Part shown: piece by piece, positions 22,690-35,130 of the stretch
Position numbering within the stretch: the stretch's first letter is position 1
Layout of the letters: every line of letters begins with the position of its first letter
Source of the DNA: Sipunculus nudus
Taxonomy: Eukaryota > Annelida > Sipuncula > Golfingiida > Sipunculidae
Direction: 5' to 3'
Assembly (NCBI GenBank): GCA_026874595.1
Contig: CM049306.1
Coordinates: 94,853,642 to 94,917,641 of the forward strand
Length of the DNA: 64,000 nucleotides
Notes under the pieces: generated by a model
What the model was told of the DNA's origin: nothing
What the model saw: only the letters and a program-made list of their open reading frames with translations
Database searches by the model: none
Program-made: the position numbers and the translations under genes

Positions 22690-23715
22690 TGATTTCAACA
22701 CAGAAATTATTTTCTTTAAAAATGCTAATACCGGTAACCACAACATGGCATCTTCTCGATAACTCCTTGAATTACTATTTCAAGAAAAGTTTTGTATATT
22801 GGAGTCAGTGGAAACAGCTTCACAATTAAAGAAATACAGTTCAAACAATAATAATTATTGCAATTCACTTGGTTTTGTGGGGGGGAGGGGGGAGGTGACA
22901 TGAGAATAACTGTAAGCCTGTGACAGCAGAGGTGCTCGACCAGTCTTGCATCAATTATAATGTTACCAAGGCAGGGCTATAGTGACCAGAAGTGGGTGGC
23001 CTGGAGCTTGACAATGCAAATGAATACGTTAGAGCCTCTGAAAAAAACTTCAATAACTGGCCTTATTTTTAAAAAAATCTAACAGATTAAATCCTTTAAT
23101 GTGTACCTGCTGTGAAAATTAAATCACATGTACTAACAGGAAAAATATGTGCCATGGTCAAATTTGGGCAAAATTTAAGGTACTGATTTTAGATGTATGC
23201 TTTTAACTTAAAAAAATTACAAAAATTCATATCTAATTTTGGGTAAACAATTGAATCTTGATTAAATCATGTTACATCCCTGAAAAAAAAGTCTCTAAGC
23301 TTCAACAATTATCATGTTAAGAGAGAAAATATCTTTCCTGAATTTTTTTAAAGTGCATTATGTCTTGGCCCATAACTTAATTTCTGACATGAACATAGGA
23401 ACTATATAGGGAAATATTTGTGGTAAATATGAAGAAAATCAGATGAGTGGTTTTGATAAAAGGCAGTCCTGAAGTGTGATAACAGAATGGAAAATTGAGG
23501 GTTTTTCCTTTATTTCTCAAAGGAACGAAGTCCCAGTGACCTAGTTTTCTTGGAGATCTTGAGGACATCTAACAGTATGCCAAATTTTGGATTTGTAGGT
23601 CTATCAGTTTCAAAATGTGCCTGACCGACAAACGGAGGGACAGCTAGACGGACAAAAGTATGAAAATGGTCCATAACTATAGTTCAGATGACTTATAGTC
23701 AGTTAAGCTACAGTT
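22690..23715 (+). mobile_element. Family A hairpin element, copy A1 (decayed tail)
   Basis: It shares with the copy at 61.2-62.3 kb an ordered set of phrases: TTCTTTAAAAATGC, CTTGAATTACT, a G-run (22877-22892), GTGACA.CAG, CTGTGAAAATTAAATC, GTGCCATGGTCAAA, CATTATGT..GGCC, TTTTTCCTTTATTTCTCAAAG, and GATCTTGAGGACATCTAAC. Ends with a GACGGACA microsatellite and a decayed hairpin (23680-23710). No ACAAGGGACC head was found upstream. Confidence 0.7.
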
Positions 23716-24716
23716 CAAATAATAATAACTATTATTGCATCACACTATTATTGCATGAATATTTCTGTGTGTGTGAGTTGGGGGGGGGGGGGGGGTAAGT
23801 GATTTGAGAATTAATGAACACTTGTGACAGCAGAGGTGCTCAACCAGCGTTGCATTACTAATAAGGTTACCCAGGCAGGGCTGAAGTGACCAGAAGTGGC
23901 CGGGCTGCCTTGGGATTGGCAATGCAAGTAAATACAATAGGACCTCCAAATAAAAATTCAAATTTTAGCACAATATTTTTTAATTTTTATATTCAAATTT
24001 CAAATTTTAAAAGATTAAATTTGATATTTATACATATTGTGAAAATTAAATCATTAGTGCTTGTAGAAAAAATGTTCCATGGTCAAAGTTGGGCCACATT
24101 TAAGGAACTGATTTTACAATTATGATAATAAATTTACGAAATTCTGATCTGATTTCTAGAACACAATTAAATCTTGATTACATTAAGATATATCTTCAGA
24201 AAAAAGTTAAGCTACAATTATCTTATTAGGGAAGTAAATTTAATACCTGATTTCTGACAAAGTGCATTATTTTTGAGTTCAACAATTATATTGTTAGAGG
24301 AGTAAATATATTTCCTGATATTTGACAAAGTGCATTATGTTTGAGCCCATAACTTCAAAAATTTACATAATATTGACCTATTTTCTGGCATGTACATAGA
24401 AAACATATGCAGGAATGGTTATAAAACACATGAATACATTAACCAAAGTGATAATCATAGTGGGCAATTTTGAAGTGTAACAATAGGTTTTTACTGGAAA
24501 ATGAAGGTTTTTTCCTTAATTTCTCCAAGGAACAAAGTCACATTGACCCAGTTTCCTGTTTAGTAGGAGAACTTTGGGACACCTAACTGTGTGTAGAATT
24601 TTGGATTTGTAGGTCCAACAGTTTTAAAACATGTCTTGTTAAGGGACTGACAGCCGGACAGACAGACAAAGGACCATCATTATAGCTCAGGTGACTTATA
24701 GTCAACTGAGTTTTAA
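23716..24716 (+). mobile_element. Family A hairpin element, copy A2
   Basis: Head-to-tail neighbour of A1 with the same ordered phrases: G-run at 23779-23797, GTGACAGCAGAGGTGCT, GTGAAAATTAAATCA, TTCCATGGTCAAAGTTGGG, CATTATGTTTGAGCCC. The terminal hairpin is TAGCTCAGGTGACT, loop TAT, AGTCAACTGAGTTT (24683-24713), preceded by GACAGACAGACA. Confidence 0.7.
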
Positions 24717-24719
24717 ATA

Positions 24720-25800
24720 ACTGTCTATGTAGAAGTTTAAATATCAACACCTAACTATTCCCATCTAAAAAAAAGTTAAAATTGGTAATGAAATATTGGA
24801 GAAGCAGCATTTAATGTAATTTTGAAATGGTACTTTGCAAATATATGATTTGCATAAATAATGAATCTGAAATTCTGTGTAGAAATTTTAAAGCCCATAG
24901 CATGCTCTATCAGGTAGAACAAACAAATTCAAAATCTTCACAAAAAATTAGAAAAGAAGCTTTTTGAAAAATGTGGACAGATGCTGGACAGAGGGAGGCC
25001 ACATCACCAGAGTATAAGCTCATTCTCTTATCTATCAATCTATTTATAGATCTATCTATCCATCTAAATGTGAATTCTCTGTAAATTCATGTTTTATTCA
25101 GTGCAAACTTTACTGGTGTGTGATTTGATGGCTATAACCTGTCAGTCTGGAAAATACAAAAGTCCTTTTGCAATGACAACACCAGGCTTGTGCAAAGCAT
25201 TCCAGAGCTCTAAAGCTCAGCATACTGGCATTAAAGAGACCTAATCACCAAAAAAGCATTCTGAATAAAAATGAAAAAAATAACATGTTATTTGAAATTA
25301 ATTGGTACCTGCCAAAATATGGCCCTGAAACCATTTGAAAAACAGTGGACCGGGTGCAATCACAGGCGTCAGTATAAACATAGCAGGTGGGAGTACCTGC
25401 ATCGCTGAGCCACAGCAACTGTCAATCACAAGATGCCCGGACTGACTGACATCTTCCCGCTGGCTGAAGCATCACATGACTCTGACCTGTGCCACCCGTG
25501 TCATTTCTGCTAAGGGACCTGGACGGTGGACCTATCCTACAAATGTTTTGTGACAGGTTCTACAATGTATTTACATTCGGCCAATGGACTGCAATGTCCA
25601 TCCAGCTGAAATAGTCAGAGGAAATGACTGTATATCTTGATATAGTTAATAACATTATATGCTTTACGGTATTACATAATATTTACTGAACCACCAGAGG
25701 GTGACATGTATGTATGTGTGTGAACAGCTGGAATGGCAAAGATGGGATAATCTTCTTTTGTGTTAAACACCGTCTTGAGTTTTTACTGACAGTTACTGGC
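24720..25800. other. Non-coding stretch upstream of the retroelement
   Basis: It includes a short TCTATC microsatellite (about 25025-25065) and a high-complexity part at 25320-25560. A long terminal repeat of the following gypsy element might be expected near 25.5-25.8 kb, but I could not identify one because no matching 3' copy is visible. Confidence 0.35.
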
Positions 25801-25816
25801 CACTACGTCATAATGT

Positions 25817-26600
25817 TTGGCTACGAGGATGGCATTAAATTGTGTCATGGCTACATATGGACTACTCAGAGAGTTTAAAGAGTGGGAAAAATGGGTCAAT
25901 TACGCTGAGCGGATGGACATGTATTTCCAGGCAAACGAGATTGCAGATGCCGACAAAAAGAGTGTGATTTTCCTGTCAACGGAAGACCCTAAAATTTACA
26001 GTTTAATCCGGAATTTGTTGTCCCCAAAGAAGCCAGACTCTAAGTCGTTTGATAAGATCACACTGCTAGTCGATAGGCATTTAAACAAGACTCCTTAAGT
26101 GATCGTAGAAAATTTTGAGTTTAACACTCACATCAGGAAGCCGGGCAAATGTATATCAACATTTATGGCTGAGTAACTAAAATGTCAGAACATTGCAATT
26201 TTGGCAACATGCTTGACAATATGTCGAGAGACAGATTTGTAGTAGGGATTAAAGATGATGCTGTATAATGCAGATTATTAGCTGAGCCTGAGCTGACAAA
26301 CAAAAAAGCTAAACAGATTGCTCTAGGTATGGAAATGGCTGCTAAAAACGCCAGAGAAATCCAGAGATGAGCCAGGTGGAGTGTTTCACAAACTTGGTCA
26401 AAGGTCAAGATTCCAAGGCTCACAGAGTTCACAGAGCACTGCTGCACCAAAGTTTAAAGAAATTAAAAGGTCTTGCTGGAGATGTGGTGGCAGCCACAAC
26501 AGTAGTAGCTGCAAATTCAAAGAAACAGATTGCCACTACTGTTAAAGGAAAGGACATATTAAGAAATGTTGTATTGAATTGAAGAAAACATCATGAACAC
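25817..26600 (+). pseudogene. gag remnant of a Ty3/gypsy-type retroelement
   Basis: The first part (to the stop at 26096) is open for 93 codons and has the Trp/Tyr-rich capsid-type start seen in invertebrate gypsy elements (KEWEKWVNYAERMDMYF region; the start may be the second ATG at 25847). Gag sequence continues to about 26370 but in shifted frames with internal stops. At 26474-26576 two CCHC zinc knuckles are recognisable (first: CWRC..H....C), the second with an in-frame stop. Role: nucleocapsid, RNA binding. Clearly inactive. Confidence 0.75.
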
Positions 26601-26679
26601 CATTCAGGAAATTTAAAAAGACAAATTTGCTAGCTGTGGAGCAAAGCAATAGTACTGTTTGTACTAGAGACACTTCTGA

Positions 26680-27350
26680 TTGTGATAGTGACCAGGAATA
26701 TCCAAGGTTTTTCCTTGGAACAAAAGCTAAGAATGACAAGCCATTCTGTTTATGTTAATGTGAGTGGACTTACACTTTCTATGGAAGTAGACACAGGGTC
26801 AGCTAAAACTGTGATATCACAGGAAACCTGGGACCAGAGTAAATCAGGTAATACTGAAGCAGAGTGAGAATCAGATGTGTTAACTACATACACTGGTGAA
26901 CCTATAAAACAAGCAGGAACAGCTGTTTTACCTGTAAACTATGAAAACCAAGAGTCAAACTTGCAAGTTGAAGTCATGACAAGTTATACACACCCATTGT
27001 TAGGGCATAACTGGTTGAGCATCTTAAAACTGAAGATTACTTCAGGTTGATGAAAGTCTCATTCTGTGAAACTGTTGAGTGAGAAATATTCAAAGTTGTT
27101 TGAACCAGGACTGGGAACACTGCAAGGTGCTAAAGCCAAGATATTAGTTGACAGTGAAGCACAGCCAATCTGTTACGATACTAGACTTGTTTCTGTGCTC
27201 ATAGACAAGATTTAAACAGAACTGGATAGATTAGTTAAAGAAGGCACACTGGAGCCTGTTCATTTCAGTGATTGGGCAGCAACCATGGTGCCCATTGTAA
27301 ATTTAAGGAAGACAAATCTTGCAGAATCTGTGGTGACTCCAAAATCACAG
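26680..27350 (+). pseudogene. Retropepsin and RT-linker remnant (gypsy-type pol)
   Basis: In the frame starting at 26682 the aspartic-protease signature VDTGSA is intact, followed by a stop at 26865. The same frame resumes further on with the linker that precedes reverse transcriptase in gypsy elements (LFEPGLGTLQG near 27096 and EGTLEPVHFSDWA near 27240), again with an in-frame TAA near 27213. The break pattern (several stops, frame change near 27350) shows an old, non-functional copy. Confidence 0.75.
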
Positions 27351-27354
27351 TGAA

Positions 27355-27735
27355 ATGGTGTCAAAACTGGACAATTATCCTATACCAATGACTGCAGATT
27401 TGTTTGTCACACTGAATGGAGGTCAGCAATTCACCAAGTTAGATATCAGCCATGCATATCATCAAACTTTCCTGGATGATTGCTCCAAACAGTATAAAAC
27501 AGTAAATACCCACAAAGGACTGATTTGTTATATACAGATGCCATACAGTATTTTGCCAGCACCAGATATTTACCAGAGGATAATGGGAAAAACTTTTGCC
27601 CTTTTTCAATTTTTTTATACGTTATTGTCAGGATTAATGATATCCTAATTTCTGGTGAATCAGAAGCACCTCACTTGCAGAACCTGGAGAAAGTGTTTTG
27701 GAGGTTAATTGAAGCGGGTACTACGTGTGAAACTT
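27355..27735 (+). pseudogene. Reverse-transcriptase remnant (gypsy-type pol)
   Basis: The domain start LDNYPIPM and the motif KLDISHAYHQ (catalytic block A) are clear in frame 27355-27648. A frameshift then moves the palm region into the frame 27525-27737, where the YxDD box reads IND-I-L-I-S-G, so the first of the two catalytic aspartates is replaced by Asn. Together with the shift this marks the copy as dead. Confidence 0.85.
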
Positions 27736-27739
27736 AGCA

Positions 27740-28330
27740 AGTGAACATTCATGGCAGATGAGGTTGTGAATGTAGGACACTGTCTTTCAAGTGAAGGTGT
27801 GAAACCAGTGCCTGAGAAAATTCTTCCAATAACGGAGTCACCAACACCAGAAAATGTTACCAAGCTGATGTAATGCTTAATGCTGGGAATGCTCAATTAT
27901 TATCAGAGATACCAGCCAAATGTGTCAACAGAACTGGTACCTCTCCATGAACTGCTGGCCAAAATTGGAAATGGGGACCTGCACAAGAGGGGACATTCCA
28001 GAAGCCCAAAGACATGTTAAAGTCAGCACAGTTCATTATACACTATGACAGTGAAAGAGAACTGGTTTTGTCATGTGATGCCTCACCCTATGGCATTTGG
28101 GCCCTATAAGTCGCATCACAAGGATTGTTCTGAAAGCCAAATAGCCTATGATTTGCGCACACTGGCACCTGCAGACAGACATTAGGCCCAAATGATATGG
28201 AAAGGCTAAGTGTGATATTTGGTGTTAAGAAATTCCACTAATACTTTATGGATGTACCTTTACCATCTACACAGATCAACTGGGAGAGAAACTGCAAGAG
28301 TTTAAACAAGGTGAAACAGTGCAGTGTCGT
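27740..28330 (+). pseudogene. RT thumb and RNase H remnant (gypsy-type pol)
   Basis: LSCDASPYG (about 28068-28094) is the RNase H start with its first catalytic Asp, and IYTDQ (about 28266-28280, usually YTDH) is a later conserved block. In-frame stops follow both. Integrase is not recognisable downstream, so the copy is truncated as well as mutated. No 3' long terminal repeat was identified. Confidence 0.7.
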
Positions 28331-28559
28331 GATTATCGTGCTGATGAAGAAACATGGAAATCGTTATTATCTCCAATCGCACAGGTCCAGCTATACAGTG
28401 TCAATGGACCATGTTACTGTAAACAGACACATTTGGACTGTGTTTACTAACACACAAAGCCATAACAAGCTGTTAAGCAGCTCAAATGAGATACTGAGAC
28501 TGTGTGCTGGGATGGTTTTTCCTGGAAACTTTTGTGTAAAGTGAACTGATAGTGTGAAC

Positions 28560-29570
28560 TGATAGTGTTAAAGAATAGGCAAATTATTGCTCTTTATCAT
28601 GTCTTTTAACTTTCCATTTTGACAGGAACGTATACATATCTAAACCTCACAGAATGCATATGACACCTTCATCTAATTTTCTGGTTACAACAAGATGTCA
28701 ATAAGATCTTTCAGGATGTAACATTAGAGCTATGGTTTGACTGAAAACAAAGTTAAGTATAACTGGAGGTAAAGTACCCTCTTTTCCAAGATGGCTATAG
28801 GGTTAACATTGATATCCCAATAAGATGAGCCTGAATGTCAAATTATAAGTTCACAGCTGTGATGGCTAGGATTTAACATGTAGTTTAAGCCAGACTGTTT
28901 ACTTTGTTGGTTTTTGACAATATGTTGCAGAACTGAGGGTTGGAAAATGAAAAAAAAATAACTTTTGAAAATTCAAACAATGCTGTTAAATGTTTAAAAG
29001 TCATGCATTAAAGTCCTAAATGAGAGCATAGGTAAATGGCAACTCACAAACAATTAAGACACAAACAATTCTTTCAGCTCAGATATAATTTTACATTTAT
29101 AAACTACACCAAAACAAACATATATTGAAATAGGTGTTTAGACTGGTACCATGCTCTTTACCTGCACAAACGGGTAAAAATACACATTTTCTGGTGGAAT
29201 GGAGCAGGGAACCAGCTTATATAAGCATAAGTTGTTTTTATCAACAGAGCTGCTGAATTACCCTTGACCCAACTGTCAGGTCATTTTTCATGTTTTAAAT
29301 TTAATTAATTAAAACCAGGCCTGATAGTTTTTTTTTAATTTCATTTTTTTTTAATTAAGGAAAATTATATCTGGTTGGTTTTGTAAACAAAATATCAATA
29401 AAAATTGGCCTTCAGCTCAGCATGACTAACAGTGAAGTGACCTGAACAACAAGACAGCTGCATTCTGTTCATCAGTGGTGTACATGTATATGCTTTTTTC
29501 TTTGATAGAAGATTACAACATAAAAGCATTGTCTGCCATATCCACTCCAATGGTGTATCCACATGGTTCT
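28560..29570. other. AT-rich non-coding stretch, nothing recognised
   Basis: Downstream flank of the retroelement remnant. No LTR, polypurine tract or integrase was seen. Confidence 0.35.
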
Positions 29571-30080
29571 CTGATATCTACTTTTTACCATGAGGAAATG
29601 CAAAAATAAATCTAACTTTTCTTATCAAGAACGATGATTTAAAGGCAGTTACCTGGCTCAAATATTCCATCAATCTTATCAGGTCTGGAAGGCACCCTGA
29701 ATTCCTGGTCTCAATGACTTCTACATCAAACCCCACAGGGCCCAGAAAGAGGTTTATCATCAAATATGTACATTATATCTGTTTCTTTCAAGCACCTGCC
29801 ACACATGATAAATAACAAACTGACGGCTGGCAGGCTCTCCACTCTGATATTACCGTTGTGATGTTTTGGTAGATCAATGGCTCACCGTGACTGCTCTGCC
29901 GCGGTTGATGGGGAGTCCAGCGGCTGATTAAATGCTTCATATTAATGTATTGAGCCTGTGTAATAGCAGTTGAAATGTACGATCATAAGCTGATTGGCCA
30001 ATTATGGAATTAGGAAGCATATTTCCGTCACCATATAGATGTGAAGCATTATTTGTATAATTTGTTAGTTCCTGCATCAA
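29570..30080. promoter_or_regulatory. High-complexity segment with homeodomain-like sites
   Basis: Repeat-free and compositionally balanced. At 29910-30070 there are many TAAT/ATTA cores (CTGATTAAATG, CATATTAATG, GGCCAATTATGGAATTAGG, TTTGTATAATTTG). A minus-strand open frame at 29763-29578 ends at a possible donor (CAG then GTAACT, 29652-29647) but has no acceptor and no family match, so it is not called an exon. Confidence 0.3.
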
Positions 30081-30089
30081 TACTGAATG

Positions 30090-32175
30090 ACTGAGCATAC
30101 AGCTGCCTTCCTTTGAGTTTTATCGAAGATATTTACTCTGACTGTGTGAAAAAACCACTGCAAGTAGTAATTACATTTCTTGAATTTGCCAGACCACAGA
30201 ATGTTAGCAACCAGAGAATATGGTAAAAATTATGTCCTTCTCCAGTACTTCAACACATGTAATGTTCCAAAAAATTATCTCTCTTATTTACTGGTTTATA
30301 CGAGCAGACAAGTCATCTGTCTGATTTTACGCTCATGAAAGTCTGGATGCCGTACTTTGTTCCAGGTGAATGAACTTTATAGTGATCCTGCTTGGGATAA
30401 GTTAGTTATCATTTATTGCTAGAAAAAAGTATTGGCAAAACACTTTCTGAGCCTTCATTATAGACTTTGTATATTAATTGATACTTTCAATACTTCTGGA
30501 TGAATACTTCAGAGGACTTTTATATCATAGTTTTTCTTTTAATTTTAAGTGATGAGTCATCTAATATTTTTACAGTTCTATAAACTACAACACCATCACT
30601 GGAAAGGTTTTCACCAGAACCCTATAGGCATGACAATGTACAGGGTCATGGTTTTAAGACAATTACATTTAAGATCACAGTATCAATAGTCAGATCTTCA
30701 GTGAAGTTAAGTTTATAAAATTTAACTGAACTCTTATATATACAGATGCTTGCCTATACCAGGTTTCTTTAAACATACACTGACATAATTAATAGTTCTT
30801 CATTGATAAAAAGTGATCAAAAAGAAAAAAAACATTTGGGGTATGATGTAGCCTTGTACACATTGAGCAGAAGATCCTGGGTAACCCTGGCATAGGAAAA
30901 TGGTCAAATCTTATTTGAACATCAGAAATTCACTCTAATGTCTATATATATATATAAAACCTGAAAAATCCAGAAGGCTTTAAAACATAACAACATATCA
31001 TTCTATCCCACAGTCTTTTTTTGTTAAAAACCTTTTTTTCACAAACTTTGTTATCAAGGTTTCTGTCTTTTTTTTTAAAAAGAAACTTTTTTCAACTTTT
31101 TTTTTAATTTAAAAAAAAAACTATTTTTTAACAAACTTAGCTGTCAAGCTTTCTACTGTATATGAGTTAAAATGTCCATTGCCTCATCTAGTTTACTTGG
31201 TACTCCAACAACTAGAGTGGCATTCCTATTGATTTTTTGACTAAACAGGTTTCTTTTTTATGACGTCTGTGTTGCAACTACACAGGCTTACTGCCCCACA
31301 AAACAGCAACTGTGCTGCCATCAAAGTCAGCCACCACTGAATGAGATTCCGTTCATGGTTGTGACCGTCGTATCACTATCTGATGCCATCAGAAAGCAAT
31401 CAACTCCAACAGAACACACAATACACATACACAATGTATCAAATAATGGGCAGGGACCAGTCTATTCTCAGGCCAACATGATCAAACAATATCAAGGTTA
31501 AGCCAACAGTGAATATACGACTCATAAAGCCGACCACAGACCAGTTCACCGGTGCCACATACTTCAGTCTAATGTGAATTAAGGACTTGATGGTTGACTT
31601 TTTTTCAGAAACGCTGGATATAATGCGCTGTCTGGTCTGGATAATGAATCTTTCTTTACACTGGCATTAAGGTTCACTGACTCTTCCTATGGAAAGACAT
31701 AATCATTCCCTGTTGATTCAGCGGAATATGTCATATTAATCGCCCAAACTGGACTATATACACTCTCCTACTGGCATTTTGTGTTTTATCTAGGGAGTGT
31801 TTTCTGCTTCACTGATTGTCTGTGGGATGACCATTTTAAAGGTACATGGCATTATAATAGGAACCATCAGCAAGCAATGATGGTTAAAAGACCAACACAC
31901 AGGAACTCATGTGTCATTTACCTGGTTTATCAATTCACAATGCCTTTATTAACATTCAAGAGTATTTTCCCAATATTTGCTCTGTCATAATCTCCAAACA
32001 ATTTACAGTCTGGTTTATGTCTTCCTCATCAGTGTAACAGCTGATCAGTACTAGAAACACATTACTGAACATTATATTACTATTCAAGTTGTTTCAGGAC
32101 ACTATATGAAACCACAGTTGCAAATCTGATAGTATCAATATAATTTGGTAGTGTAAAAATAAAGGGAAAAAATGC
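30090..32175. other. Non-coding stretch with a low-complexity T/A block
   Basis: At 31010-31140 alternating poly-T and poly-A runs form two ~95-bp related halves (CCTTTTTTTCACAAACTTTG and CTATTTTTTAACAAACTTAG). The part around 31270-31760 is of higher complexity. No gene identified. Confidence 0.35.
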
Positions 32176-32179
32176 AAAG

Positions 32180-32452
32180 ACAAAAAGAAAAAGTACAGGT
32201 GGCGCCACCAGTTTTTTGGGAACTGACAAAACTAGTCATGGTCAATATATAAAGCAAGATTGAGTGCAATCCATGCATTAATTATCAAGGTACTGGAGGT
32301 TTTATATTAAAATTTAATTATTCAGGGGGTTATTTACGAGCCCCATAGTTTGGAGGATATAGGTCACAGGGGATATAGCCAGGGTTAGCAGTTATGATTT
32401 GTGCCCTGCTAACTGACTGCCGGACTGCCTACCAGAAGACAGACAAAGCACA
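32180..32452 (+). mobile_element. Family B fragment (tail missing)
   Basis: It carries the palindrome GGTGGCGCCACC (32198-32209), GAACTGACAAAAC..CATGGTCAATAT, GAGCCCCATAG and the end phrase GTTATGATTTGTGCCCTG, then a short GACAGACA piece. The terminal hairpin is absent; a family A head begins immediately after it. Confidence 0.65.
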
Positions 32453-32454
32453 TA

Positions 32455-35130
32455 CCTAAAACAAGGGACCCATGGGTCACGTCACTCAGCTGAAATTTGG
32501 AAAATATTAGTAACTGCAAAATATTTTTTAAAAAGTTCCATTTCATAAACAAATAATGTGTGAAGGTAATTAAGTTTTCAAAAGTTAAATATATGGCCAT
32601 ATGAGTTAAAAATTAATCCCACAAAGTTTGACCAATATTCCTAATTTTATAAACTAGGTTTAACAGTGTTATTCACACCTAGGCCCCACCAACTTTAAGA
32701 GATATGAACGAAATGCTACAAAGTATTTATATCTTCTTAAATCTTGTCAGTTAGCACTTACATTAAGTCCTAATATTTTACCATATTTGAAAATTAGGAT
32801 TAAATTCCTGAACATTTTTTTCTTTGAAAAAAATCAAAATTGTCCAAGTCTCAACAAAAAGAATTTTTTTAACATTAAAATCATAAGCTTTGTCTTGTAT
32901 ATTAGTCCTGTGTATCGAAGCAGTGGGTCAGGGAGGGGTCTCTGTTGTTACTGGTCATTGCTGAAAAAATGTGAAATTAAAAGATTCATCTTGTTTAGAG
33001 TACAGATCTGTCAACAGAATGGAGTTGGGGGGGGGGAGAGAGAAAGGCTCCCTGTGGTATTTATGCTGGCAGCCTGATCAAGCTCAACAAGAAGGAGGGC
33101 TTGCCCCAGTGATGGGATTACATAACAGCCTGGGGAGCATAGAGAGTTGCACTGAATGACCTACAGTGACCTCAGTGGACTGCTTGACAATGTAAGGGAA
33201 TACAACAAGAGCCTCCAAACAAATTCAATAACTAGCCTAATTTTGCAGCTTTTATTTTTCAAATTTAAGATTTTAACAGATTTAATCCTTATGTGTACAT
33301 GCTGTGAAAAAAACATCCACAGTACTTACAGGAACAAATCGTGCCATGGCAAAAGTTGGGCAAAATTTAAGGTAATGATTTCATATTTATGCTAATAACT
33401 TAAAAAAATTGCTAATTTCAGATCTAATTTTCTGTATACAATTGAATCTTGATTAAATGATGTTATATTCCTGATAAAAAGTCTCAGCCATTCTTATATT
33501 AAGTGAGTAAATATATATCCTGATATTTTACAAAGTGCATTATGTTTGGGCCTATAACTTCAACAAATTATGCAATACTGACCTAAATTTTGGTATGTAC
33601 ATAGGAAATGTATGGAAGAATATGAATATTGACAATAACATCTAACATTATGCCACTTTTTGGATTACCAGGTAAACAAAAGTAGGGTCATGATGCTAGA
33701 AAATACAAATACATTAAGTCTTCTAAAAAACTTCAATAGCTAGACTATTTTTAAGCTTATACTTTCAAATTCAAAATTCATCAGATTAAATCCATATGTA
33801 AACTGGCTGTGAAAATTAAATCCAATGTACTTATAAGAAAAAAACGTGCCGCGGTCAAATTAAGACAAAATTCAAGGTATCAATTTTTTATTTTGCTAAT
33901 ATTTTAAAAAATTTAACAGATTTTGATCTAATTTTGGGTATACAATTCAATTTTGATTAATTAAAGATATATTACTGGAAAAAAAGTCCATATCTTTAAA
34001 ATGTTTTGTGTTAACTGATCAAATATCTTTCCTGATTTTTTACAAAATGCATTATGTTTGAGCCCATAACTTTTTAAATCATATAATACAGACCTAATTT
34101 CTGGCATGTACATAGGAACTATAAAGAGGAATATTTATGGTAAATATGAGGCAAAACAGGTGTGTGGTTTGGTAGTTAGGCTGTCCTGATATGTGAAAAA
34201 AGGTTTTTAATAAAAAATTGAGGTTTTTCCTTAATTTCTCAAAGGAACAGTCACAAAGACCCAGTTTTCGGCTTGGTAGGAGATCTTGGGGACATCTAAC
34301 ATTATGCCAACAACCTTGGGAGCATACAGAGCTGCACTGAATGAACAACAGTGACCACAGTGGACTGCTTGACAATGTAAGGGAATACAACAAGAGCCTC
34401 CAAAAAAATTCAATAACTAGCCTAATTTTGCAGCTTTTATTTTCAAATTTCAGATTTTAACAGATCAAATCCTTATTTGTACATGCTGTGAAAATTAGAT
34501 CAACAGTACCTACAGGAAAAAAACGTGCCATGGTCAAAGTTGGGCAAAATTTATGGTACCAATTTTTTATTTTTTTTGTTAATATTTTTAAAATATTAAA
34601 AGATTTTGATCTAATATTTGGTATACAATTTAATTTTGATTAATTAAATTTATATTACTGGAAAAAAGTCCATAGCTTTAAAAAGTTTTGTGTTAAGTGA
34701 TCAAATATCTTTCCTGATTTTTTACAAAATGCATTATGTTTGGGCCTATAACTTTTAAAAATTATATAATACAGAACTAATTTCTGGAATATACATAGGA
34801 ACTATATAGAGGAATATTTATGGTGAATATGAGGAAAAACAGATGAGTGGTTTCGATATTAGGCAGTCCTGAAGTGTGAAAATAGGTTTTTAATAAAAAA
34901 TTGACGTTTTTCCTTAATTTCTCAGAGGAACGAAGTCGCAAAGACCCAGTTTTCGGCTTGGTAGGAGATCTTGGGGACATCTAACATTATGCCAAATTTT
35001 GGATTCCTAGGTCTTACGGTTTCAAAACGTGCCACATCTACAGACGGACGGACGGACAGACAGACAGACGGACGACGGACAATGGACCACGACTATAGCT
35101 CAGATGACTTATAGTCAGCTGAGCTAAAAA
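32455..35130 (+). mobile_element. Full-length family A element N1 with about three core units
   Basis: The 5' head ACAAGGGACCCATGGGTCAC (palindrome GACCCATGGGTC at 32467-32478) is followed by the arm CTCAGCTGA (32485-32493). Core units follow at about 33005-33690, 33690-34310 and 34310-35030; each has GTGAAAATTAAATC-, GTGCCATGG- and CATTATGTTTG-type phrases. Then come a GACG/GACA microsatellite (35042-35080) and the terminal hairpin TAGCTCAGATGACT, loop TAT, AGTCAGCTGAGCTA (35096-35126) plus A-run. Minus-strand open frames in the cores (34094-34393, 34777-34980) recur in other copies and reflect common descent. Confidence 0.75.

Noticed and set aside
25500-28900. LTR pair of the gypsy remnant
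   Set aside because: I looked for matching direct repeats, TG...CA ends, a primer-binding site and a polypurine tract and could not find a convincing pair.
29578-29763. Minus-strand exon ending at GTAACT
   Set aside because: An in-frame TAA lies just upstream and no acceptor falls in the open part; weak donor.
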